Origin: Cupriavidus sp. P-10
Lineage (GTDB): Bacteria; Pseudomonadota; Gammaproteobacteria; Burkholderiales; Burkholderiaceae
Direction of reading: 5' to 3'
DNA: 64,000 nucleotides
NCBI RefSeq assembly: GCF_003402535.2
Contig: NZ_AP025171.1
Location: 2,542,001 to 2,606,000 of the forward strand
The notes beneath the pieces are model-generated. The model was not told the origin of the DNA and ran no database searches. It was given only the letters and a program-made list of their open reading frames with translations. A program made the position numbers and the translations under genes. Each line of letters begins with the position of its first letter. The stretch's first letter is position 1. Below are positions 31,568 to 38,656 of the stretch, in pieces.

Positions 31568-32743
31568 TCAGGCTGGCCTATCCATCTCGGCGAAGACCTC
31601 TTCGGCCAGGTGGAACGCCGAATTCGCCGCCGGCACACCGCAATAGATCGCGGTTTGCAGCAGCACTTCCTTGATCTCGTCGCGCGTGACGCCATTGTTG
31701 GCCGCGGCGCGCAGATGCAGCTTCAGTTCTTCCGAACGGTTCAGCGCCACCATCATGGCGATGGTCAGCAGGCTGCGGGTGTGGCGCGGCAGGCCTTCTC
31801 GCGTCCAGATCTCACCCCAGGCGTAGCGCGTGATCAGGTTCTGGAACTCCTCGTTGAGCGGCGTCAGCCGCGCCAGCGAGCGATCGACATGCGCGCTGCC
31901 GAGCACCTCGCGCCGCACCGAAAGGCCGGCGTCGTAGCGCGCGTGGTCGTCGGTCACGGGCAGGCGGCCTTGCACGAAGTCCACCAGTGCAGCGGTAAAG
32001 CGGCCGGGCTGCTCGAAGCTGGAAATATGCGCGGCAGGCAGTTCGACGAAGCGCGCACCGGGAATCGCATCGGCCAGTGCGCGGCCCTCCTGCGCGGTGG
32101 TCGACGGGTCCTGGCTGCCGGCGATGACCAGCACCGGCACCGGAATCGACGACAGCGCCTCGCGGAAGTCGGCGTCGCGCACCGCCGCGCAGCTGGCCGC
32201 ATAGCCGCGTGGGTCTAGTCCTGCCAGCACGCTGCGCAGGCCGTCCAGGGCTCGGTCGGCCGTGGCGGCAAACCCGGGAGTGAACCAGCGCTCGACCGAA
32301 GGCGCGACCATCACGCCCATGCCGTCGCGCAGCACGGTATCGATGCGCGAATTCCATCCCTCGGCGTTGCCGATCTTCGCGGCGGTATTGGCCAGAACGA
32401 TGCGGGAGAAGCGCTCGGGCGCATGGATGCCGAGCCACATCCCGGTCAGGCCGCCCATCGACAGGCCACAGAACACGGCCTGGCCGATACTCAATGCATC
32501 CAGGATAGCGATCACGTCCTGGCCGAGTTGTTCAGCTGTGAAGGCATCGCCGGGTGCGGTCGAGCGGCCGTGGCCGCGCGTGTCGTAGCGCACCACGCGA
32601 AAGCGCCCGGCCAGCGCGGCGGCCTGTGGCTCCCACATGGTGTAGTCGGTGCCAAGCGAGTTGGAGAAGACGATGGCCGGTGCGGATGCGGGGCCGTCGA
32701 CGGTGTAGAAAAGCCGGGCACCGGCGTGATCGAGATAGGGCAA
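31568..32743 (-). CDS. pcaL: 3-oxoadipate enol-lactonase / 4-carboxymuconolactone decarboxylase fusion
   Basis: This 391-residue bifunctional enzyme joins two protocatechuate-branch steps. Residues 1-255 are the PcaD alpha/beta hydrolase, with nucleophile Ser95 in GLSMGG, Asp in AGSQDPST and His in AAHIS. Residues 270-391 are the PcaC decarboxylase, with YDAGLSVRREVLG and LKLHLRAAANNGVTRDEIKEVLLQTAIYCGVPAAN. The start is a TTG at 32743, chosen because it has a CAGGAGACTGCA site and places MPYLDHAGARLFYT as in PcaD; no ATG fits. The gene follows pcaB by 19 bases. Confidence 0.95.
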   Translation of the reverse strand: MPYLDHAGARLFYTVDGPASAPAIVFSNSLGTDYTMWEPQAAALAGRFRVVRYDTRGHGRSTAPGDAFTAEQLGQDVIAILDALSIGQAVFCGLSMGGLTGMWLGIHAPERFSRIVLANTAAKIGNAEGWNSRIDTVLRDGMGVMVAPSVERWFTPGFAATADRALDGLRSVLAGLDPRGYAASCAAVRDADFREALSSIPVPVLVIAGSQDPSTTAQEGRALADAIPGARFVELPAAHISSFEQPGRFTAALVDFVQGRLPVTDDHARYDAGLSVRREVLGSAHVDRSLARLTPLNEEFQNLITRYAWGEIWTREGLPRHTRSLLTIAMMVALNRSEELKLHLRAAANNGVTRDEIKEVLLQTAIYCGVPAANSAFHLAEEVFAEMDRPA

Positions 32744-32762
32744 TGCAGTCTCCTGAGAATCT

Positions 32763-34160
32763 TCAGGCCGGTCGGCGTGCGGCACGTCCGGCGAGCGCGG
32801 ATTTCCACGCCTGCACGGCAGCGTCGGCAAAGGCTGCTGACTGGCCCGCGTAGTTGGCGGGGTTGGCGAGGCGGTCGAGCGTGGCGTCGTCGAGCAGGCC
32901 CGCATGGGCAGGCTCCTCCTGCAGCGTGCGGGCCAGAGCATCGCACAGGCTGGTGCCATCGGCCACGGCACGCCGCGAGGCGCGCTCCACCACGTGATGC
33001 GCCTGCAGCCGGCCGATCCTGCCGCCGAGCTCCAGCATCGCGGCTTCGCCGAGAATCAGCCCATGCGTGAGATCAAGGTTGGCACGCATGCGCGCCGCAT
33101 CGACCTGCAGCCCCGCCACCACCTCGCCCATCTGGCGCAACGCGCCCGCGGCCAGCGTGACGATCTGCGGCAGCGTGTCCCATTCCGCCTGCCAGCCGCC
33201 AAGCGCGCGCTCGTGTTCCTGCACCATGCCCGACAGCATGGTGGCCACCAGCGGCGGCACGCGCACCGATGCCGTCAGCACCGCCGCGCAGCCGACCGGA
33301 TTGCGCTTGTGCGGCATGGTGCTGGAACCGCCGCGGCCAGGCCCGGTGGGCTCGGCCACTTCCGCCACCTCGGTCTGCATCAGCAGGGAGATGTCGCGCG
33401 CCATCTTGCCGAGCGTACCGGTCAGCATGCCGAGCGTGGTGGCAACTTCGACCATGCGGTCACGATGCGCATGCCACGGCAGCACGGGTGCGGCCAGGCC
33501 CAGCTCGCGGGCCAGTGCGGCAGCTACGCCGGGCGCGGCGTCGCCGAGACTGGCGAGCGTGCCCGCTGCGCCGCCAAACTGCAGCGTGCGGGCCTGCGCG
33601 CGCGCTGCATCAAGGCGGGGGAGGTCGCGGCGCAGCGCGTCGAGCCAGCCGGCGGCCTTGCAGCCAAAGGTGGTCGGCAGCGCATGCTGCAGCCAGGTGC
33701 GCGCCACCATCGGCGTGGCGCGATGCATGCTGGCCAGCGCGGCGCTGGCATCGCCCAGGCGGACCAGGTCGGCATCGAGCGCGCGCAGCGCGTCGCCGAG
33801 CTGGAGGACCAGCGCGGTGTCGATGATGTCCTGGCTGGTGGCGCCCCAGTGCACGAAGCGCGCCGCATCGGCATCGCGCGCGGCCACGGCGGCGGTCAGT
33901 TGCCTGACGAAGGGAATGGCGAGATTGCCGGCGGCGACCGCGGCCTGTGCCAGCGCATCGCGGTCGATGGCGCCGATGTCGCTGCAGACTTCGGTGATGA
34001 CGGTCGCGGCAGCGGCCGGGATCACGCCGCATTGCGCTTCGGCGCGCGCAAGCGCGGCCTCGACGGCAAGCATGCGTTGCACGGTGCCGGCGTCGGAGAA
34101 GATGTCCAGCACAGCGGGGCTGCCGAACATGAAATCGGTGAGACGCGTGACGGTTGGCAT
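32763..34160 (-). CDS. pcaB: 3-carboxy-cis,cis-muconate cycloisomerase
   Basis: This 465-residue member of the fumarase/aspartase superfamily converts 3-carboxymuconate to 4-carboxymuconolactone. The superfamily signature GSSTMPHKRNP is at about residue 280, followed by GCAAVLTASVRVPPL. The N-terminus has VLDIFSDAGTVQRMLAVEAALARAEA and VHWGATSQDIIDTALVLQL, both typical. It lies between pcaG and pcaL in the order of the pathway. A GC-rich hairpin sits between pcaG and pcaB and may set their relative expression. Confidence 0.96.
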   Translation of the reverse strand: MPTVTRLTDFMFGSPAVLDIFSDAGTVQRMLAVEAALARAEAQCGVIPAAAATVITEVCSDIGAIDRDALAQAAVAAGNLAIPFVRQLTAAVAARDADAARFVHWGATSQDIIDTALVLQLGDALRALDADLVRLGDASAALASMHRATPMVARTWLQHALPTTFGCKAAGWLDALRRDLPRLDAARAQARTLQFGGAAGTLASLGDAAPGVAAALARELGLAAPVLPWHAHRDRMVEVATTLGMLTGTLGKMARDISLLMQTEVAEVAEPTGPGRGGSSTMPHKRNPVGCAAVLTASVRVPPLVATMLSGMVQEHERALGGWQAEWDTLPQIVTLAAGALRQMGEVVAGLQVDAARMRANLDLTHGLILGEAAMLELGGRIGRLQAHHVVERASRRAVADGTSLCDALARTLQEEPAHAGLLDDATLDRLANPANYAGQSAAFADAAVQAWKSALAGRAARRPA

Positions 34161-34214
34161 GGGGGCGATCGGTAGGGGGTCGTGGCGATGACGACCACCT
34201 GATTATGCGTCTGT

Positions 34215-34250
34215 CGCCGGCGGCCTGGGGAGAGTCCCCGGCCGCCGGCG
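34215..34250 (-). other. Strong hairpin between pcaG and pcaB
   Basis: Bases 34215-34231 and 34235-34250 form 11 GC-rich pairs, one bulged T and 5 more pairs around a three-base loop. It starts seven bases after the pcaG stop on the transcribed strand. There is no T-run, so it is more likely a 3'-end stabiliser or partial terminator within the operon than a full terminator. Confidence 0.55.
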
Positions 34251-34257
34251 CGGCGTG

Positions 34258-34827
34258 TCAGATATCGAAGAACACTGTCTCGCCCGGGCCTTGCAGCACG
34301 ATATCCCAGCGCAGCGTGCCGCTGCCGGCATCGTTGCCGACCAGCGTGCCGCGCCGCCCGGCCGGCACCAGCGCCAGCACCGGATCGGCGCCATTGGCCG
34401 CGGCCTCGTCCGGGAAGTACATGCGCGTGGCAACGTGCTTGACCAGTCCGCGCATGAACACCGACACCATGATGTGCGGCGCCTGCGGCCGGCCGTCGGC
34501 CCCGGGCACGGCACCCGGCTTGACGGTGACGAAGCGGAACGACCCATCGGCCTCGGTCGGCACGCGGCCGAAGCCGGTAAAGCCGGGCACCAGCGGCAGC
34601 TCGCGCGTGTCTTCGGCGTGGCGGTAGCGGCCAGCGGGATTGGCCTGCCAGATCTCGACCATGCCGTCCGGCACGGGCTCGCCGTTGCCGTCGATGACGC
34701 GGCCTTCGATCACGATGCGCTGGCCGGCCAGTGCCGGCGCGCTGGCGGTCAGGTCGGCGCAGTTCAGCCCGCTCAGGCCGATATGAAGGTAGGGACCGAC
34801 GGTCTGGGATGCGGTGGCGTAAAGCAT
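34258..34827 (-). CDS. pcaG: Protocatechuate 3,4-dioxygenase alpha subunit
   Basis: This 189-residue subunit pairs with PcaH in the iron(III) intradiol dioxygenase that opens the protocatechuate ring. The family start SQTVGPYLHIGL, then GRVIDGNGEPVPDGMVEIWQANPAGRY and the C-terminal LRWDIVLQGPGETVFFDI are visible. It lacks the full iron-ligand set, as expected for the alpha chain. It begins four bases after pcaH, so the two are coupled and made in equal amounts. Confidence 0.96.
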   Translation of the reverse strand: MLYATASQTVGPYLHIGLSGLNCADLTASAPALAGQRIVIEGRVIDGNGEPVPDGMVEIWQANPAGRYRHAEDTRELPLVPGFTGFGRVPTEADGSFRFVTVKPGAVPGADGRPQAPHIMVSVFMRGLVKHVATRMYFPDEAAANGADPVLALVPAGRRGTLVGNDAGSGTLRWDIVLQGPGETVFFDI

Positions 34828-34831
34828 GGTC

Positions 34832-35533
34832 TTACTCCATCGGCGTGGCATCGCGGCCACGCAGCACGATATCGAAACGGTAGCCGAGCGCGTATTCGGG
34901 CTGGGTGGTTTCCCAGTCGAGGCTGGCGATGAGCCGGTCGCGCGCCTTCTCGTCCGGCACGCAGTTGAAGATCGGATCGAACGGCAGCAGCGGATCGCCG
35001 GGGAAATACATCTGCGTCACCAGCCGCGTGGCGTAGGCGTTGCCGAACAGCGAGAAGTGGATATGCTGCGGCCGCCAGGCATTGTGGTGGTTGCGCCAGG
35101 GATAGGCGCCGGGCCTGATGGTCTTGAACCGGTAGTGCCCGTTGGCGTCGGTGACGGTGCGGCCCTCGCCGGAGAAATGCGGGTCCAGCGGTGCGTCATG
35201 CTGGTCGCGCTTGTGCACGTAGCGGCCGGCCGCGTTGGCCTGCCACACCTCGATCAGCGCATTCGGCACCGGGCGGCCATTCTCGTCCAGCACGCGGCCG
35301 GTCACGAGGATGCGCTCGCCAATGGGTTCGCCGCCGTTGCCGACGGTGAGGTCGTTATCGCCTTCGCGGACGAACTCGGCGCCGAAGGTGGGACCGGTCA
35401 CTTCGGACAGCGACTGCGGCAGCGCAATCAGCGGCTGATCCGGCGAGCGCTTCTGCGTGGAGGCGTAGGGATCGAAGCGGTATTCGGGCTGGGTGTCCCA
35501 GTAGGGACGGCGATACTGGGCAAGGCGGGTCAT
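34832..35533 (-). CDS. pcaH: Protocatechuate 3,4-dioxygenase beta subunit
   Basis: This 233-residue subunit carries the catalytic non-heme iron. The intradiol signature GRVLDENGRPVPNALIEVWQANAAGRYVHK contains the first Tyr ligand; the second Tyr is in RPGAYPWRNHHNAWRPQ, followed by the two His ligands in QHIHFSLFG. The start at 35533 has an AAGGAGACTGCGCAA site. It is the first gene of pcaHGBL and is divergent from the LysR gene pcaQ across a 95-base gap that holds a perfect inverted repeat. Confidence 0.97.
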   Translation of the reverse strand: MTRLAQYRRPYWDTQPEYRFDPYASTQKRSPDQPLIALPQSLSEVTGPTFGAEFVREGDNDLTVGNGGEPIGERILVTGRVLDENGRPVPNALIEVWQANAAGRYVHKRDQHDAPLDPHFSGEGRTVTDANGHYRFKTIRPGAYPWRNHHNAWRPQHIHFSLFGNAYATRLVTQMYFPGDPLLPFDPIFNCVPDEKARDRLIASLDWETTQPEYALGYRFDIVLRGRDATPME

Positions 35534-35562
35534 TTGCGCAGTCTCCTTGTCGTTGGAATGGT

Positions 35563-35589
35563 ATGACTTTAAGCAACACATAAAGTCAT
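35563..35589. promoter_or_regulatory. Inverted repeat in pcaH-pcaQ gap (LysR-type operator)
   Basis: ATGACTTT (35563-35570) and AAAGTCAT (35582-35589) are exact reverse complements separated by 11 bases. They fit the T-N11-A rule for LysR recognition sites. The repeat lies 30 bases upstream of pcaH and 40 bases upstream of pcaQ. It is the probable site from which PcaQ controls both genes. It differs from the ATAACC-N4-GGTTAT-like site described for rhizobial PcaQ. Confidence 0.65.
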
Positions 35590-35628
35590 GTAAATTAAGA
35601 TTTTTGAGAATTAAGATAACTTTTAGGC

Positions 35629-36582
35629 ATGAAAACCGCCGCTTCGCCCGTGCTCGAAATCTTCCGCAACCGCGTGCGGCTGCGGCATCTCTATTGCTTC
35701 GTGGCGGTGTCGCAGACCCAGCACCTGGGCCGCGCCGCCGACCGGCTGGGGCTGACACAGCCTGCCGTGTCCAAGACCCTGAGCGAGCTGGAGGAGTTGA
35801 CCGGCACACGCCTGCTGGTGCGCCAGCGCGCGGGTACGGAGCTGACCACCGCCGGCACGCGCTTCCTGCGCCACGCGCTGCGTATCCTCGCGGACATCGA
35901 TGCCGCCGCCGACAGCATGGCCGGCGAGCAGACCCAGCCACAGGAGCGCATCCGGCTGGGCGCATTGCCCAGCGTCGTGCCGGCGGTGCTCACCGATGCC
36001 TTGCTGCGCTTCCGTGCCGCGCACCCCGAGGTCGGGCTGGCCGTCCAGACCGGCATGAACCGCAGCCTGATCGACCAGCTCAAGGCCGACGTGCTGGACC
36101 TTGTCATTGGCCGGATGGATGACCCGGTGGCCATGGAAAGCCTGTGGTTCGAGTCGCTGGGCCCGGACTCGCTGGCGCTGGCGGTGCGTCCCGGGCATCC
36201 TCTTGCCGCCGTCTCGCGGCCGACCTTGCTTGACGTGCTGGCGTGGCCGCTGGTGATCCCCGCCGCGGGCTCGATCCCCCGCCACAACACGGAAAGCCTG
36301 CTCGCCCGACACGGCCTGCCCCTGCCGGGCGGATGCGTGGAAACGTCGGACGCCTACCTCGGACGGCTGCTGGCCCGCGACAGCGACTGCGTGTGGGCGG
36401 CGCCGCTGTCCGCCGCGCAGCGCGCGGTGGCCGAGGATGGGCTGGTCCTGCTGCCGCTCGATACGCAGGGCACGGAGGAGCCGATCGGCCTGCTACGGCA
36501 CGGCGACCGCACGCTCAGCCCGATGGCCGAAGCGCTGGCGGACTGCATCCGCGCCGCGGCCCGGCCGCTTGGCGCTCAGTGA
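35629..36582 (+). CDS. pcaQ: LysR regulator of the pca operon, PcaQ-like
   Basis: This 317-residue LysR protein has an N-terminal HTH (HLGRAADRLGLTQPAVSKTLSELEELTGTRLLVRQ) and a substrate-binding domain with RIRLGALPSVVPAVLTDALLRFRAAHPEV and HNTESLLARHGLPLP. These resemble PcaQ/GbpR-type regulators. PcaQ activates pcaHG in response to beta-carboxymuconate-type intermediates in other genera. The divergent placement to pcaH and the inverted repeat in the gap support the name. It ends four bases before the converging transporter gene. Confidence 0.9.
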   Translation: MKTAASPVLEIFRNRVRLRHLYCFVAVSQTQHLGRAADRLGLTQPAVSKTLSELEELTGTRLLVRQRAGTELTTAGTRFLRHALRILADIDAAADSMAGEQTQPQERIRLGALPSVVPAVLTDALLRFRAAHPEVGLAVQTGMNRSLIDQLKADVLDLVIGRMDDPVAMESLWFESLGPDSLALAVRPGHPLAAVSRPTLLDVLAWPLVIPAAGSIPRHNTESLLARHGLPLPGGCVETSDAYLGRLLARDSDCVWAAPLSAAQRAVAEDGLVLLPLDTQGTEEPIGLLRHGDRTLSPMAEALADCIRAAARPLGAQ

Positions 36583-36586
36583 ATGT

Positions 36587-37966
36587 TCAGTGAGCGGCCA
36601 CGCCGGCGCCGCTGCCGGCGTCGGCACCCGGCGCGCGGCTGCCGCTGACATGCTTGACCACCAGCGCACCGGCGGCCAGGAATGCCGGCACGGCGAGCAG
36701 CGTAAAGATGGTGTCGAAGCCCAGGTGCAGGCGCAGCAGTTCGGCACCGAGCAACGCGCCGGTGATGCCGCCGAAGCGGCCGATGCCAAGCATCCACGCC
36801 ACTCCGGTGGCACGGCCCTGCGTCGGATAGAACGCGGCGGCCAGCGAAGGCATCGACGACTGCGCGCCGTTCATGGCGGTGCCGGCGAGGAAGATCAGCA
36901 CGCCAAGCAGCACCTGGCTGCCGGTCCCCTGCCCCACGGCGTAGATCAGCACGCCGGTGGCCGCATAGGTGATCGCAATCACCTTGTTCGGATTGAAGCG
37001 GTCCATGAACCAGCCGGCCGCGATGGTGCCGATGCCGCCGCCGAGCGGGAACAGCGCCGTCAGGAATGACGCGTGCTGGATCGAGAAGCCGGCATCCTTC
37101 ATCAGCGTGGGCATCCAGCTCGTCAGCAGATAGAAGATGACCAGGCCCATGAAGTAGGTGCACCACAGCATCGCCGAGCCCAGGCGATAGCCGGGCGCCA
37201 GCACGGTGCCGACGGCGGAGCGGGTCGCGGGCGCCTGCTCGCCGATGCTGAAGGCGTTCGCGCCGGCCACGTCCGCGCCGGTCACGCGCCGCAGCAGCTG
37301 GCGGATCTGGCCGGCCGGATAGTTGCGCAACACCATGTAGCGCACCGACTCAGGCAGCAGCACCACCAGCAGCAGCGCGAGCGCAAGCGGCACGATGCCG
37401 CCCAGCAGCAACACGCTGTGCCAGCCGAAGTGCGGGATCATCGCGGCGGCGACAAAGCCGCCGGCGGCGGAGCCGAGCGGAAAGCCGCAGAACATGGTGT
37501 TCACCAGCACGGCCCGGCGGCGTTGCGGCGCGAACTCGGCGGTCAGCGTCACGGCATTGGGCATGGCCGCGCCAAGGCCGAGGCCGGTCAGGAAGCGCAG
37601 CACCGTCAGCCAGCCCAGCGTGGGCGCGAAGGCCGTGGCCAGGCTGCAGGCGCCAAAGAAGAAGACCGACAGCACCAGCACCTTCTTGCGGCCGATGCGG
37701 TCAGCCAGCGGGCCGGCAAAGATCGCGCCGAAGGCGAGGCCGAACAGGGCCGCGCTCATGACGGGACCGAGGGCCGATTTTTCGATCCCCCAGTCCTGCA
37801 CCAGCGCCGGCGCGATATAGCCGATGGCGGCGGTATCGAAGCCGTCGACGGCAACCACCAGGAAGCAAAGCACAAGGATGAGCCACTGGTAACCAGTGAA
37901 TCGCTGGCCGTCGATCAGGGCCTGGACGTCCACGACGCCAGCCTTGGATTGGAGGGATTGGTGCAC
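36587..37966 (-). CDS. pcaK: Aromatic acid:H+ symporter, PcaK-like MFS transporter
   Basis: This 459-residue 12-helix transporter belongs to the aromatic acid:H+ symporter (AAHS) family. The family motifs are DGFDTAAIGYIAPAL in helix 1 and GPLADRIGRKKVLVLSV after helix 2, with FLTGLGLGAAMPNAVTLTAEF and PLGSAAGGFVAAAMIPHFGWHSVLLLGG. It should import 4-hydroxybenzoate or protocatechuate and sits beside the catabolic genes. It is transcribed away from pcaQ, so the two genes converge. Two GTTC-N7-GAAC palindromes lie 70-105 bases upstream and could bind an IclR-type regulator. Confidence 0.92.
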   Translation of the reverse strand: MHQSLQSKAGVVDVQALIDGQRFTGYQWLILVLCFLVVAVDGFDTAAIGYIAPALVQDWGIEKSALGPVMSAALFGLAFGAIFAGPLADRIGRKKVLVLSVFFFGACSLATAFAPTLGWLTVLRFLTGLGLGAAMPNAVTLTAEFAPQRRRAVLVNTMFCGFPLGSAAGGFVAAAMIPHFGWHSVLLLGGIVPLALALLLVVLLPESVRYMVLRNYPAGQIRQLLRRVTGADVAGANAFSIGEQAPATRSAVGTVLAPGYRLGSAMLWCTYFMGLVIFYLLTSWMPTLMKDAGFSIQHASFLTALFPLGGGIGTIAAGWFMDRFNPNKVIAITYAATGVLIYAVGQGTGSQVLLGVLIFLAGTAMNGAQSSMPSLAAAFYPTQGRATGVAWMLGIGRFGGITGALLGAELLRLHLGFDTIFTLLAVPAFLAAGALVVKHVSGSRAPGADAGSGAGVAAH

Positions 37967-38037
37967 TGTTGTCTCCGTCTGCCTTGGAAATCGCGCGGTT
38001 CGCCTGCAAGCAGGCGCTACTGGGCGCTACGATTTTG

Positions 38038-38071
38038 TTCTAATAGCGAACTCACGTTCTCTAATTGAACG
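38038..38071. promoter_or_regulatory. Twin GTTC-N7-GAAC palindromes upstream of pcaK
   Basis: GTTCTAATAGCGAAC (38038-38052) and GTTCTCTAATTGAAC (38057-38071) are two 15-base sites whose starts are 19 bases apart. They resemble the tandem 15-base PcaR (IclR family) site of Pseudomonas, GTTCGATAATCGCAC. PcaR responds to beta-ketoadipate. The sites would let such a regulator control pcaK; no IclR gene is in the window. Confidence 0.55.
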
Positions 38072-38418
38072 AATCTTAGGCAACGGGGATCGGGGCCAAA
38101 AATTAGCGTTAACCCGGCAAAAACGCGCGGCCAGATGAGCACGGATTCACCGTGATTTCTGGGGTTATAGCCTTTCTAACTATCTTGTGACGACTTTCTT
38201 GATATTTTCTTCCGAAAATCTTCATCATTGAGAAATTTTCACTACGACGCAAGAATTTGATTAAGAAAATTTCATATAAAAAGCGCCAGCCTTCAATTTA
38301 CATTCCATAAATCTCTGGAAATCGAGGAATTCCGACCAACTGGCGCTCGTGGCACGCTGGAATCAATGCATCAACCCGCCGGTCAAATGCTTCAAGATCG
38401 CCTCGCCCCGCCTATTCC
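38072..38418. other. AT-rich intergenic segment with possible structured element
   Basis: No gene is seen. About 38150-38340 is markedly AT-rich against the GC-rich surroundings. AGCGCCAG (38282-38289) is exactly complementary to CTGGCGCT (38340-38347), enclosing 50 bases that contain TTCCA...TGGAA and GGAATTCC palindromes. A TATAAA lies just before (38275-38280). It could be a small RNA, a promoter region or a remnant of acquired DNA. Confidence 0.4.
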
Positions 38419-38628
38419 ATGCAACGCGTGCTCCTCATCCTCGGCTGCCTGCTGATCGCCGCCGCCGCGGCCTGGCCCTGGCTGTCCAGGCTTCCCTTTG
38501 ACCGCCTTGGCCGCCTGCCCGGCGACATCCATATCGTGCGCGACGGCTTCAGCTTCTACCTGCCGATCACCACCTGCATCCTGGTGTCGGTGGTGGTATC
38601 GGTCGTGATCTGGCTGCTGCGGCGCTGA
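38419..38628 (+). CDS. DUF2905 family small membrane protein
   Basis: This 69-residue protein has two membrane helices (about residues 3-22 and 48-67). Between them is the DUF2905 signature GRLPGDIHIVRDGFSFYLPITTCILVSVVVS. The family is widespread in bacteria, but its function is unknown. The ATG at 38419 follows the AT-rich intergenic segment; no strong ribosome-binding site is seen. It converges with the chemoreceptor gene, whose stop lies 28 bases away. Confidence 0.9.
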   Translation: MQRVLLILGCLLIAAAAAWPWLSRLPFDRLGRLPGDIHIVRDGFSFYLPITTCILVSVVVSVVIWLLRR

Positions 38629-38656
38629 CCGCGCGCCGCGTGGCGTAGTACCGGAA

